Assembly: GCA_947474455.1 (NCBI GenBank)
Contig: CANJIL010000010.1
Location: 16,897 to 80,896, forward strand
DNA from: Hyphomonadaceae bacterium
GTDB lineage: Bacteria; Pseudomonadota; Alphaproteobacteria; Caulobacterales; Hyphomonadaceae
DNA: 64,000 nucleotides
Direction of reading: 5' to 3'
Shown: one piece after another, positions 27,922-36,752 of the stretch
Layout: each line of letters opens with the position of its first letter
Numbering within the stretch: the first letter of the stretch is position 1
The notes under the pieces: model-generated
Seen by the model: the letters and a program-made list of their open reading frames with translations, nothing else
What the model was told of the DNA's origin: nothing
Database searches by the model: none
Translations under genes and position numbers: made by a program

Positions 27922-28872
27922 ATGTGGTGGGATAAACCAGGGGCCAAAAAGGCCAACCCCGAAGACAAACCGTTCCCGTTCATGAAGATCCGCTGGATCG
28001 GCTTCATCGTGACCGGTTTCATTTTTGTCGCGACAACCGTTTCACTCGCGACGCAAGGCCTCAACATGGGGCTGGATTTCACGGGCGGCGTCCAGATCGA
28101 GGCGACACGTTCGACGCCATTTGATGTTGGCGTGGTGCGAGACGAAGTATCCAAGGCCGGATTCGAGGAAAGCGTCGTCACGACCTCGAACGCTGGCAAC
28201 ACCGTCATCATCCGGCTTCCGGTTGAAACAGGCGCCGAGGAAGTTCCGGCCATCTCGCAGAAGATTACGCAGATTCTTGGTGAGGGCGTCTCGGTTCAGG
28301 TGCCTGCCGTGGTTGGCCCCAAGGTCTCCGGCGAACTGTTCATGAGCGGGGTGCTGGCCGCCGTTCTCGCCGTGCTCGCGATCGGCCTCTATGTCTGGTT
28401 CCGCTTCGAGCTCAAGTTCGGCACCGGCGCGTTCGTCACAACATTCCACGACGTCTACGCAGTCGTCGGACTTTTCTCGATCACCCAGCTGACCTTCGAT
28501 CTGACCATCGTGGCGGGCGTTTTGACCGTGGCCGGCTATTCGATCAACGACACCGTGGTCGTCTATGACCGCATCCGCGAAATGCTCAAGAAGTACAAGA
28601 AGCTTCCCATTGCTCAGGTCATCGACATATCGATCACGTCGACGCTTTCCCGCACACTTATCACCTCGCTGGCGACCATGATCGCTGCCGGGTCGATGGT
28701 TTTCCTGGGCGGACCTGTCCTGTTCGGCTTCGCTGTGTCGATCGTGTTCGGCATTATCATCGGCACGTATTCATCCATCTTTGTCGCGGCGCCGATGCTG
28801 ATGCACCTGCCCGGCCGTCTGCCCGGCGCCAAGTACACTGGCGCTGAAACGACTGCTAAAGCGGCATCCTAG
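27922..28872 (+). CDS. secF: Protein translocase subunit SecF
   Basis: Partner of SecD in the SecDF complex, which uses the proton gradient to assist protein export through SecYEG. The 316 residues contain six membrane segments, the first-loop signature GLNMGLDFTGGVQIEA and the later helix patch TVAGYSINDTVVVYDRIRE, both diagnostic. An AAGAGA ribosome site precedes the ATG. secD is not adjacent: the upstream gene is a divergent exoD and the downstream gene a carboxylate symporter, so the usual secD-secF operon is split here. A strong hairpin follows the stop. Confidence 0.96.
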   Translation: MWWDKPGAKKANPEDKPFPFMKIRWIGFIVTGFIFVATTVSLATQGLNMGLDFTGGVQIEATRSTPFDVGVVRDEVSKAGFEESVVTTSNAGNTVIIRLPVETGAEEVPAISQKITQILGEGVSVQVPAVVGPKVSGELFMSGVLAAVLAVLAIGLYVWFRFELKFGTGAFVTTFHDVYAVVGLFSITQLTFDLTIVAGVLTVAGYSINDTVVVYDRIREMLKKYKKLPIAQVIDISITSTLSRTLITSLATMIAAGSMVFLGGPVLFGFAVSIVFGIIIGTYSSIFVAAPMLMHLPGRLPGAKYTGAETTAKAAS

Positions 28873-28896
28873 GCTACATTTGGCCAGAAGCGCGAA

Positions 28897-28921
28897 GGGG
28901 CTGGCGTGGAGCGCCGGCCCC
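28897..28921 (+). terminator. GC-rich hairpin after secF
   Basis: GGGGCTGGCG pairs with CGCCGGCCCC (10 bp, one G-T pair) around a 5-base loop, 25 bases past the secF stop. No U-tract follows (ATTACTGTG), so termination would need Rho or be partial. Confidence 0.45.
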
Positions 28922-28990
28922 ATTACTGTGCGTGGATCGGGCGATACCGTTCGGTAAGGGCGGGCCGTCATCGGGGCGGAGGGATACCAG

Positions 28991-30436
28991 ATGGCCGTGA
29001 TCGACGCGCCGCCTGACAGCCAGCGGCGCAAGGGACCTTTTTACACGCAGCTGTATTTCCAGGTTCTCTTCGCCATTTTCGCAGGCGGATTGATCGGCGC
29101 CTTCTTCCCGCTCTGGATTTCCGTGCCTGTGCTCGATGTAGCTACCAACCAACCGGTAATCGACCCCGTGACGCTGCAGCCCCTGATGCGCGAGGCGCCG
29201 ATCGCGGAACATGGGTGGGTTCGTGAATACCTGAAGCCGTTGGGCGACCTGTTCATTAAGGTCGTGAAGATGATTATTGCTCCGGTCGTCTTCCTCACGA
29301 TTGTCATCGGCATCGCCGGCATGCGGGACCTCGGCAAGTTGGGCCGGGTGGTGTTCAAGGCATTCGCCTACTTTCTGACTTTCTCGACCCTCGCGCTTGT
29401 AGTCGGACTGATCGTCGCCAACGTTTTCCAGCCCGGCGCAGGCATGAACATCGATCCGGCGAGGCTTGATCCAACGGCGGTCGAGCGCGTGCACGGCTAT
29501 GAAGCGCAGTCGCATGATCTGACAATTCTCGGCTTCATCAGCGATATCATTCCGGGGACATTCGTAGGAGCGTTCACCGGCTCCAGCATCCTTCCGGTAC
29601 TGTTCTTGGCCGTGGTCTTCGGCGTGTCTCTCGCATCAGTCGGCGAACGCGCTCAGCCGGCCGTCGATACGCTGATTGCCTTCTCAACGACGGTCTTCAA
29701 GATGGTCGCCATTCTCATGCGGGCCGCGCCCGTCGGCGCCTTTGGAGCGTTCGCCTTCATCATCGCAGACCAGGGCGTCGATGCGATCGTGGACCTTGCA
29801 AAGCTGATTGGCGCAGTCTGGCTGACGTCGCTGGTGTTCGTGCTGGTTATTCTAGGCGCGGCGGGAGTGTGGGCAGGATTCAACATTCTCCACCTCATCC
29901 GCTATCTGAGAGAGGAGCTGTTCCTTGTTCTGGGCACATCCTCGTCGGAATCCGCACTCCCGGCCCTGATGGAGAAGATGGAGCGGGCAGGGTGCGCGCG
30001 GCCTGTCGTCGGTCTGGTCGTTCCGACCGGCTATTCTTTCAATCTCGACGGCACGAACATCTACATGACGCTGGCTGCGTTGTTCATTGCGCAAGCCACG
30101 AACACGCACCTGGGGCTGAACGATCAGATCGTCCTGCTGCTGGTTGCGATGCTCAGCTCTAAGGGCGCGGCGGGCGTGACGGGCGCTGGGTTCATTACGC
30201 TCGCAGCGACGCTGGCGGTGTTTCCCTCGATCCCGATTGCCGGCATGGCGATCATTCTTGGCGTAGACCGCTTCCTCTCGGAATGTCGCGCGCTGACCAA
30301 CTTCGTCGGCAACGCCGTCGCGACGATCGTTGTCAGCCGGTGGGAAGGAGCACTTGATCAGGATCGCCTGCGCGCCGCTATGCGCGGAGAAGCGCCACCA
30401 CTCGCCGCCGGACCGACCGAGCAAGATCCGGACTAG
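28991..30436 (+). CDS. Dicarboxylate/amino acid:cation symporter (DAACS family)
   Basis: A 481-residue transporter of the GltP/DctA fold. The characteristic patches are present: [18 protein letters not shown], the serine-rich re-entrant loop [12 protein letters not shown], the NLDGTNIY motif in [20 protein letters not shown], and [14 protein letters not shown] followed by the aspartate-containing helix [17 protein letters not shown]. It imports C4-dicarboxylates or glutamate/aspartate with cations; the exact substrate is not deducible. Its end overlaps bioD by 4 bases, convergently. Confidence 0.95.
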   Translation: MAVIDAPPDSQRRKGPFYTQLYFQVLFAIFAGGLIGAFFPLWISVPVLDVATNQPVIDPVTLQPLMREAPIAEHGWVREYLKPLGDLFIKVVKMIIAPVVFLTIVIGIAGMRDLGKLGRVVFKAFAYFLTFSTLALVVGLIVANVFQPGAGMNIDPARLDPTAVERVHGYEAQSHDLTILGFISDIIPGTFVGAFTGSSILPVLFLAVVFGVSLASVGERAQPAVDTLIAFSTTVFKMVAILMRAAPVGAFGAFAFIIADQGVDAIVDLAKLIGAVWLTSLVFVLVILGAAGVWAGFNILHLIRYLREELFLVLGTSSSESALPALMEKMERAGCARPVVGLVVPTGYSFNLDGTNIYMTLAALFIAQATNTHLGLNDQIVLLLVAMLSSKGAAGVTGAGFITLAATLAVFPSIPIAGMAIILGVDRFLSECRALTNFVGNAVATIVVSRWEGALDQDRLRAAMRGEAPPLAAGPTEQDPD

Positions 30437-31113
30437 TCAAACAGATGGGCCGCCAGCCGAGCGCCAGTTTCGCGGGTTTCGCCCTCTGTCCGAGCGAACT
30501 CCGCGGCGAAGAGCGAAACCCTGGTCCACCGCGACAACTCATAGATGAAGGGAGCCGCTGGAGAGGCTTGCGCGGATGGTTCTGTCACAACGATCGCCTT
30601 AGGCGCCAGGCCACGTCGGGACAGCACATCCACTGCCGTCAGTGTATGACTGACGGCGCCCAGGTAGCTGTAGGCGAGCAGGACGATGGGCAGGCCAAGA
30701 TCTGCAGCGAGATCGATATTGGTGTGCGTGTCCGTGAGCGGAGACATTACGCCACCTGCGCCTTCCACAAGCGCCGGGCCATCGTGCGCCGCCAGGCGCG
30801 TGCGGAGAAAGGCAAGCATGTCGCGATAGTCGAGCTCCACGCCCTCGCGCCGCGCAGCGACGTTTGGCGCCAGCGGCTCGACGAAGGACTTCCAGCAAAT
30901 TTCTGCAACCGTCGCCGGGGTCACTCGCCGGCCCGTCGCTAGCAAGAGCCGGCCGGCATCTGAAGCTTCCAGCCGGTCCGGCGTATAACCGGACATCAGA
31001 GGCTTCAGGGCGAGGGCAGTGCGTCCCTGCGCGACAAGCTCACGCAACGCCGCGGCACACACATATGTCTTGCCGCAATCCGTTCCTATCGCCGTGACGA
31101 AGACAGCCTTCAT
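30433..31113 (-). CDS. bioD: Dethiobiotin synthetase
   Basis: ATP-dependent carboxylation and ring closure of 7,8-diaminopelargonate to dethiobiotin. The 226-residue protein has a P-loop GTDCGKTY (the usual form is GTDTGKT), the LKPLMSGY substrate patch and [11 protein letters not shown]. It is coupled to bioF by ATGA overlap. bioB and the early pimelate genes are not in the window, so the last step (biotin synthase) must be encoded elsewhere. Confidence 0.94.
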   Translation of the reverse strand: MKAVFVTAIGTDCGKTYVCAAALRELVAQGRTALALKPLMSGYTPDRLEASDAGRLLLATGRRVTPATVAEICWKSFVEPLAPNVAARREGVELDYRDMLAFLRTRLAAHDGPALVEGAGGVMSPLTDTHTNIDLAADLGLPIVLLAYSYLGAVSHTLTAVDVLSRRGLAPKAIVVTEPSAQASPAAPFIYELSRWTRVSLFAAEFARTEGETRETGARLAAHLFD

Positions 31114-32258
31114 TTGCCGATCCCGGCTTCAGCAAGCGTTTCGAGTACCAGCTTCGAGAGACGGCGGATATCCTCTTCCTTGTGCCGCGCGGAGAAGGTG
31201 AAACGCAGGCGCGCTGTCCCTTCTGGAACAGTGGGCGGCCGAATAGCGGTCACCAGAAAGCCTTGCTGCGCCAAAGTCGTGGAAGCGCGCATCGCAACTT
31301 CCGCTTCGCCATAGAGAACCGGCACGATGGCGCTCTGCACGTTGTCCTGGCCGATAAGCGATCCAAACAACCTCGCATTCGCCAGAGACCTGCGCCCAAG
31401 CTCTGGCTCGCTCTCCATGAGAGTCAAGGCGGCGAGCGCCGCGGCGAGCACGCCCGGCGGCAACCCCGTCGCATAAACGAACGTCCGGGCGCGACTGATC
31501 AGCAGATCAATGAAATTAGTTGGACCAGCGATATAGCCGCCATAGGCGCCGGCCGCCTTGGACAAGGTTCCGAGCTGGAGCGGGGCGGGGTTGTTCTGCG
31601 CTACGATACCGAGGCCGTGCGCGTCATCCGTCATCATCCACGCGCCAGTTTCGCGCGCGGCGGTCGCGAGTTCATCAAGCGGCGCGAGGTCTCCATCCAT
31701 CGAGAATACAGTTTCTGTTAGAAGCAGCGCGTGCGATGTCGCATCGCGCTCCTGCAGATACTGGGAGGCAGATGCGACGTCGTTGTGCGAGAACGACTGT
31801 ATGCGCGCGCCGGAGAGCCGCGCGCCTGCGTGCATCGAGGCGTGACACAGCTCATCCATCACGATGAGATCGCCGGCTCCGACCAGAGCGGGTATGGCGC
31901 CTGCGTTCGCGAGATAGCCCGAACCAAACACGCGAGCGGCAGGCAAACCCTTCATCCGGGCGAGCTTCGCTTCAAGCGTCTCGTTGAGTGGATTGTCCCC
32001 AGTCACCAGGCGAGAGGCGCCGGAACCCGCGCCATATTGCAGCGTCGCCTGGATGGCTGCGTCTATCACTTTGGGATGTAAACTCAGGCCCAGATAGTCA
32101 TTGTCGCTGAACGAGATCATCGACTGGCCTGCGCGAATGACACGCCCATCGACCAGCCTGTCAGTCGGCGACAGGAAACGCCGCAATCCGCGATCCTGCA
32201 GCCGGCTGAGCCGGGCCGCTGAAATCGCGTCAATATCCAGGAAATCCTTGGAGTTCAT
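31110..32258 (-). CDS. bioF: 8-Amino-7-oxononanoate synthase
   Basis: PLP-dependent condensation of pimeloyl-ACP/CoA with L-alanine. The 382 residues match the family. Signatures: ISFSDNDYLGLSLHP, GSGASRLVTG, the TDDAHGLGIV aspartate and the cofactor lysine in LGTLSKAAGAYGGY. Two ATGs are possible. The one at 32267 is only 1 base past an AAGGGA site; the one at 32258 has the site at a normal 9-10 bases and is chosen. It is divergent from bioA across about 70-80 bases, the classic bio arrangement that allows one control region for both. Confidence 0.94.
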   Translation of the reverse strand: MNSKDFLDIDAISAARLSRLQDRGLRRFLSPTDRLVDGRVIRAGQSMISFSDNDYLGLSLHPKVIDAAIQATLQYGAGSGASRLVTGDNPLNETLEAKLARMKGLPAARVFGSGYLANAGAIPALVGAGDLIVMDELCHASMHAGARLSGARIQSFSHNDVASASQYLQERDATSHALLLTETVFSMDGDLAPLDELATAARETGAWMMTDDAHGLGIVAQNNPAPLQLGTLSKAAGAYGGYIAGPTNFIDLLISRARTFVYATGLPPGVLAAALAALTLMESEPELGRRSLANARLFGSLIGQDNVQSAIVPVLYGEAEVAMRASTTLAQQGFLVTAIRPPTVPEGTARLRFTFSARHKEEDIRRLSKLVLETLAEAGIGK

Positions 32259-32336
32259 CACCGACATTCCCTTTGGTCTTGAAAAGCCCTATCCGCACCC
32301 GCGGCAGGCTTCAATGCGGCCTGGAATGGATAGGCG

Positions 32337-33605
32337 ATGACTGACCCAGCCTGGCTCGAAGAAGGCCTAGACCACATCTGGCTTCCCTACGCCCAGATGA
32401 AGACCGCCCCGCGCCCTGTACCAGTCAAATCAACCCACGGAACGCGGATCATCTTGCACGACGGTCGCGAGCTGATCGACGGCATCGGTAGCTGGTGGAC
32501 AGCCGTTCACGGCTACAATCATCCCTATCTGCTTGAGGCCATGGGCCACCAGCTGGCGCTGATGCCTCATGTCATGCTGGGCGGCCTGGCGCATGAACAG
32601 GCGTACACGCTCGCCACGCGGCTTGCAGGCCTCGCGCCCGGCGATCTTTCGAAGGTGTTCTTCTGCGAGTCGGGCTCGGTCGCGGTCGAGGTCGCACTCA
32701 AGATCGCCGTGCAGTACTGGCGCAATACGACCGGGCAGGTTCGGCCGAAGTTTCTTGCGTTTCGCGGCGGGTATCACGGCGACACTTTCGCCACGATGTC
32801 GGTATGCGATCCTGACGACAGCATGCATTCGCTTTTCGGTCCGGCGCTTCCAAGTCAGTACATAGCGGACCTTCCGACAGATGAAGCACGAACCGAAACG
32901 CTCGAACGTCTTCTCTCCACGCACAGCGACATCGCGGCCGTCATTGTCGAACCCTTGCTGCAAGGCGCCGCGGGCATGCGGATGCATGACATCGTGACGC
33001 TGAAGCGAATTCGCGAGGCGTGCGACCGGCATGGGTTGCCGCTGATCTTCGATGAAATCTTCACCGGTTTTGGTAGGCTCGGCGGCATGTTTGCTGCGAC
33101 GGTTTCGGGGGTCACGCCTGATATCATGACGCTCGGCAAGGCGCTCACGGGAGGCGTCTCGCCGCTGGCCGCGACGATCGCCAGCCGGAGCATCTATGAG
33201 GCGTTCCATTCTGATGATTCAACCAAGGCGCTCATGCATGGCCCCACCTATACAGGTCACGCTCTTGGCTGCGCCGTCGCCAACGCCTCGCTGGATCTCT
33301 TCGAGCGCGAGCCTCGGCTTGATCAGGTCGCCGCAATCGATGCGCACCTCAGCCAGGCATTCGCACCGTTGCGAGCGCTCCCTCAGGTGGCGGATGTCCG
33401 CATCCGTGGCTCTGTTGGCGCCGTCGAGATGCGCGGGGCGTTCGACGTCCAGGGCATGAGGCGACGTTTCATTCAGGAGGGCGTTTTCATTCGCCCCATC
33501 GGCAAAACCGTCTATCTGGCGCCAGCTTACACGATCGCCCCGGCCGATCTTTCCACACTGACCAAGGCCATCGTCGACATGGTTACAGAGCAAAAAAGCC
33601 GCTAA
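32337..33605 (+). CDS. bioA: Adenosylmethionine-8-amino-7-oxononanoate aminotransferase
   Basis: Transfers the SAM amino group to 8-amino-7-oxononanoate to give diaminopelargonate. The 422-residue class III aminotransferase shows HIWLPYAQM and DGIGSWWTAVHGYNHP at the start, the substrate-specific BioA patches, FDEIFTGFGRLGG with the cofactor aspartate, and the PLP lysine in MTLGKALTGGVSPL. ATG at 32337. With bioF and bioD it covers three consecutive biotin steps. Confidence 0.96.
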   Translation: MTDPAWLEEGLDHIWLPYAQMKTAPRPVPVKSTHGTRIILHDGRELIDGIGSWWTAVHGYNHPYLLEAMGHQLALMPHVMLGGLAHEQAYTLATRLAGLAPGDLSKVFFCESGSVAVEVALKIAVQYWRNTTGQVRPKFLAFRGGYHGDTFATMSVCDPDDSMHSLFGPALPSQYIADLPTDEARTETLERLLSTHSDIAAVIVEPLLQGAAGMRMHDIVTLKRIREACDRHGLPLIFDEIFTGFGRLGGMFAATVSGVTPDIMTLGKALTGGVSPLAATIASRSIYEAFHSDDSTKALMHGPTYTGHALGCAVANASLDLFEREPRLDQVAAIDAHLSQAFAPLRALPQVADVRIRGSVGAVEMRGAFDVQGMRRRFIQEGVFIRPIGKTVYLAPAYTIAPADLSTLTKAIVDMVTEQKSR

Positions 33606-33743
33606 CCCAGCGACATCTTGTGTCTGACGCGCCACAAGCCTCATGGAAATGTCACATACGCAGGCCCACGGACGGCCAAAGGGATCGAAGTTCAGAAATT
33701 TTCCGTGCCAGATTTGCGGGCCGGAGTCAGGACCAGCGAACAA

Positions 33744-33867
33744 GTTGGCATTCTGAAGTCAGACAAGAATCCAACACGGACGATCATTGCGTCGGATTCT
33801 AGAAGACGATCGGGATGAGCGTTTGGGACTGACGAACGGGCGGCTTCGGCCGCCCATTTCTTTTTCT
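33744..33867 (+). ncRNA. Candidate structured RNA ending in an intrinsic terminator
   Basis: In the 311-base gap after bioA. GTTGG-c-ATTCT (33744-33754) pairs with AGAAT-CCAAC (33766-33775), a 10 bp stem with one bulged C. CGATC and GATCG (about 33780-33812) can form a second stem. A perfect terminator hairpin follows at 33838-33855 with a U-rich tail. The order of stem, stem, terminator is what an independently made small RNA or a conserved 3' UTR would show. The 5' end and promoter are not identified. It matches no RNA family I can name. Confidence 0.45.
33838..33867 (+). terminator. Rho-independent terminator
   Basis: GGGCGGC-TTCG-GCCGCCC, a 7 bp perfect stem with a stable TTCG tetraloop, followed by ATTTCTTTTTCT. 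Reading leftward there is no T-tract, so it works for rightward transcripts: either the bioA mRNA (233 bases after its stop) or a separate small RNA. Confidence 0.9.
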
Positions 33868-33916
33868 ACCCATCAAAGAGCACGGCATGGATTTCGCTAC
33901 CTCTTGTCGGTCGCTC

Positions 33917-34702
33917 TCATGCGCACGTGAACCGCGGCGCGCGTCGATCGCGAAAGGCAGCGCGTCCTTCGCGAAAGTCGGCGCTGTCGAAGCAGCGGTC
34001 AATTGCCCCTTGGGCGTCTTCGTTCAGCGATGGGTCGTCAGCCGCGCGACTCGCCAACTTTGCCGCCGCCACCGAGAGCGGAGCAGTCGTTGAAATCAAC
34101 GCCACCATGTCGCGAACAGTTTGCTCGAGCTCTCGCGCCGCCACAATGCGATTGACGAAGCGAGCCTGTAGCGCCTCCTGCGCCGTGAACTGACGTGCCG
34201 TCGCCAGCATCTCCATCGCAATCCCGCGCCCGACAATCGCTTGCAGCCTTGCGAGATTGTCGATCTCGTAGCCGAGGCCAAGCTTTCCGGCCGGCACGGC
34301 AAAACGCGCGTTATCCGAACATATCCGAATATCGCACGCGCTTGCGATCACCATCCCGCCGCCAATACAGAAGCCATTGATCATCGCAATCACCGGAAGA
34401 CCTACTTCGACAAGCGTCGTGGTCGCCGCCGTGACCGCTTGCGTGAATGTCCGGTTGCGGGCGGAATCGTTCCGCTCGGTCTCGAACTCCGCTATGTCCG
34501 CGCCGGAGACGAACGCCCGGTGGCCGGCGCCGCGGACGACAATACCTCTGACGCTGCTTTCGCCGGCGAGGCTGGCCACGGCGGCGGGCAGGGCGTCCCA
34601 CATGTCGCGCCGGACCGCGTTCAGCCGTTCAGGCTGTTTGAATGTGATCCAGCCAATAGGGCCATCCAGAGCCGTAATCAGACGTCCGCCAGCGAATTCC
34701 AT
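33917..34702 (-). CDS. Enoyl-CoA hydratase/isomerase (crotonase) family protein
   Basis: A 261-residue acyl-CoA-binding enzyme. The oxyanion-hole patches are clear: FVSGADIAEFE (first half) and GFCIGGGMVIASACDIRI (second). The region where hydratases place the second catalytic glutamate reads PAGKLGLGYEIDNLARL, without the usual PEITIG pattern, so the reaction may differ from simple hydration. A GGAG ribosome site 10 bases upstream favours the ATG at 34702 over an in-frame start at 34756. It is single and divergent from xdhC. Confidence 0.88.
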   Translation of the reverse strand: MEFAGGRLITALDGPIGWITFKQPERLNAVRRDMWDALPAAVASLAGESSVRGIVVRGAGHRAFVSGADIAEFETERNDSARNRTFTQAVTAATTTLVEVGLPVIAMINGFCIGGGMVIASACDIRICSDNARFAVPAGKLGLGYEIDNLARLQAIVGRGIAMEMLATARQFTAQEALQARFVNRIVAARELEQTVRDMVALISTTAPLSVAAAKLASRAADDPSLNEDAQGAIDRCFDSADFREGRAAFRDRRAPRFTCA

Positions 34703-34771
34703 GGGTTTATCACTCCAGTTGACCGCGTTGACCCGCTGCGCCAAGGCCGTTACCAAATCTGTTCAGCGCTA

Positions 34772-34800
34772 GGCCCTTTGCCGCTGATGAGGCAAGGGCC
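34772..34800. other. Inverted repeat between the crotonase and xdhC genes
   Basis: GGCCCTTTGCC and GGCAAGGGCC pair over 10 bp with one bulged T around an 8-base loop. It lies in the shared upstream region of two divergent genes, so an operator or leader hairpin is possible. No U-tract. Confidence 0.4.
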
Positions 34801-34897
34801 GGGTGAGCGGGCAGCTAAAAGCCGGCGATGAGCGATAGCTGCCAAGTCGCCCGTGAACGGACGGCGGGCGGTGCGATTGTCCGCCGGAGACAACGAA

Positions 34898-34978
34898 GTG
34901 ACTGAACCAGTGTTTTTGTACGATCTTTCGAATGAAGCTCTCGTGCTCGGCCTCCGGATTCCCGGGGAGTCGCCATGA
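34898..34978 (+). CDS. Possible 26-codon leader ORF coupled to xdhC
   Basis: GTG start with a GGAGA site 8-9 bases upstream. It encodes TEPVFLYDLSNEALVLGLR-type sequence (26 residues), and its TGA overlaps the xdhC ATG (ATGA). Start context and overlap suggest it is translated. No family. It could act as a translational lead-in for xdhC. Confidence 0.4.
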   Translation: MTEPVFLYDLSNEALVLGLRIPGESP

Positions 34979-35946
34979 CAGAGCGGCCGCTGCCCCCCGG
35001 ACTGACAGGCGACCTAGATGTCGTGGCGTTTGCCGAAGCAGAACTGGCGGCTGGTCGGCCTGCCGCGCTGATTACGATCGTCGGTCTGGATGGTCCGTTC
35101 TCGCGGCCTCTTGGCGCCCAGCTGGCCGTGGGCGGGGACAAACGTTTCGCCGGCAGCATATCTGGCGGGTGTCTCGAGCAGGCGCTGACCGAAGAAGCCC
35201 AGATCACCATGAGGGAAGGCACAAACCGCACGCTTCGCTACGGCACGGGTTCGCCATACCTGGATGTGCGCTTGCCGTGCGGCGGCGGCATTGATCTCTA
35301 TGTCGACGTGAATGTCGATCGTGCCGTGCTGCAACACGCGATTGCGCTTGGCCGCGCACGTCGTAGCTTCTCGATGTTGTTCGATCCCGCATCACAACGT
35401 TCGTCGTTGCGGATCAAGGAACAACAGGTCGAAGCCAAGCCCGGCGAGTTCGTGCGACGCTTCGATCCAAAACTCCGGATCGTGCTGGCGGGGCGTGGAT
35501 GGGAGATCGTGGCGATGAGCCAGCTTGCCCAAACGACCGACGTTGAACTCGTCGTCGCGAGCCAGGAGGCTGCGACGCTTGAGTTCTGTCAACCTTACGC
35601 CGATCAGCTGATTCAGCTAACAGTGCCGAAGGCTTGGCCCGATCTGCCGCTTGATGAACACACGGCGGTGGCGTGCCTGTTTCACGAACACGAATGGGAA
35701 GCCCAGCTCCTGCTTAGCGCGCTGCGCAGCCCGGCCTTCTATGTCGGCGCGCTTGGCTCACGTCAGACGCAGCAGCGGCGCGTGGAAGTCCTTGAAGCGT
35801 TCGGCGCGACCGCGCAGGAGATCGGCCGGCTGAAGGGGCCGATTGGTTTGTTCGCATCGCAAGACCCACGTTCGCTCGCCGTGTCCGCGCTGGCCGAAAT
35901 CGTCAAGGTGCGCAACGAGACTCAGGTTCGCGGGGGCGCAGGGTGA
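34975..35946 (+). CDS. XdhC/CoxI family molybdoenzyme maturation factor
   Basis: XdhC-type proteins carry the molybdenum cofactor and help insert it, often after sulfuration, into xanthine dehydrogenase or CO dehydrogenase-type enzymes. The 323 residues hold both family domains. The N-terminal part has the CGG signature (VRLPCGGGIDLYVD) and the GSISGGCLEQAL patch. The C-terminal Rossmann-like part begins KLRIVLAGRGWEIVAM, with the conserved YVGALGSRQTQQRR. It is followed by a MobA-like gene with a 4-base overlap. No molybdoenzyme structural gene is nearby. Confidence 0.93.
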   Translation: MTERPLPPGLTGDLDVVAFAEAELAAGRPAALITIVGLDGPFSRPLGAQLAVGGDKRFAGSISGGCLEQALTEEAQITMREGTNRTLRYGTGSPYLDVRLPCGGGIDLYVDVNVDRAVLQHAIALGRARRSFSMLFDPASQRSSLRIKEQQVEAKPGEFVRRFDPKLRIVLAGRGWEIVAMSQLAQTTDVELVVASQEAATLEFCQPYADQLIQLTVPKAWPDLPLDEHTAVACLFHEHEWEAQLLLSALRSPAFYVGALGSRQTQQRRVEVLEAFGATAQEIGRLKGPIGLFASQDPRSLAVSALAEIVKVRNETQVRGGAG

Positions 35947-36752
35947 GCGTTCCGATGAACCGTACCGTGATCGTGATGCTGGCGTCTGGCCTGTCGCGCC
36001 GTTACGGCCGCCGCGACAAGATGCTGGCCGATCTGGGCGGCAGGCCCTTGATCGAGCACGCCGCCAGCATGATCTCCGAAGTCCATCCGCTGGCGCGCGT
36101 GGCTGTGTGTCCTTCGGATCGTCCCACGATTGGCGAGTGGCTGATCAATCGCTTTGTCATCGCCATCAACAAGAAGCCGAAGCTGGGCCTGGGCCATTCG
36201 ATCGCCGTTGGCGTCAATGTCGCGCTGCAGTTCAAGCCCGATGCCATCCTGATGGTCATGGGCGACATGCCGTTCGTCGAGTCGTGGATTCTCGAAGGCG
36301 TCATGGAGCGCATGACCGAAGGCGTCGACATAGTCCATTCCGGCGGCGCAGATGGTGTGCGGCCTCCGACCGCGTTCGGGCCGGCGACGTTCGACCAGCT
36401 CGCTGCGCTTGATGGAGACGACGGCGCCAAGCGGATCATTGGGCAGGGTCGGTTCAACGTTGTCGGCTTTGGGGCACCCGCGCCGCTGCTGCTCGACATC
36501 GACACGAAGGAAGAGCTCGCCCTAGCTCAGCGCCAGCTCGCAATCCGCAAGCGTTATGCGAACTCGGCTTCGAATCCGATCGAGCTCCAGTCGCTTGCGA
36601 TCCCGCAAACGGCAGAGCAGCCGATCGAGCAGAGTCTTACTCCGTCGCAGTCTGTGAACGAACCGGAGATCGAGCCTGTCAATATCGGCCGACCATCACC
36701 CCACGAGGCGGGCGGCGTCCTCAGCTTTGGCGGCGCCCGAAGGCGGCGCTAG
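35943..36752 (+). CDS. MobA-like nucleotidyltransferase (molybdopterin cytidylyl/guanylyltransferase type)
   Basis: A 269-residue protein. Residues 8-200 form a nucleotidyltransferase fold with the LASGLSRRYGRRDKML P-loop-like signature and MGDMPFV metal motif of MobA/MocA enzymes, which attach CMP or GMP to molybdopterin. The remaining 65 residues form a Gln/Ser/Pro-rich tail that ends FGGARRRR and is not part of the usual domain. GTG start overlapping the xdhC stop. The xdhC-mocA pairing implies that a xanthine dehydrogenase-family enzyme is encoded elsewhere. CTP versus GTP preference is not decided. Confidence 0.87.
   Translation: MSVPMNRTVIVMLASGLSRRYGRRDKMLADLGGRPLIEHAASMISEVHPLARVAVCPSDRPTIGEWLINRFVIAINKKPKLGLGHSIAVGVNVALQFKPDAILMVMGDMPFVESWILEGVMERMTEGVDIVHSGGADGVRPPTAFGPATFDQLAALDGDDGAKRIIGQGRFNVVGFGAPAPLLLDIDTKEELALAQRQLAIRKRYANSASNPIELQSLAIPQTAEQPIEQSLTPSQSVNEPEIEPVNIGRPSPHEAGGVLSFGGARRRR

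Noticed and set aside
32268..32336. BioR or BirA operator between bioF and bioA
   Set aside because: The 69-79 base gap shows no clear TTATMKATAA-type palindrome or other known bio operator by eye.
33644..33755. Small frame with a CQICG motif after bioA
   Set aside because: About 37 codons with no ribosome site; overlaps the first stem of the RNA candidate, so coding is not supported.
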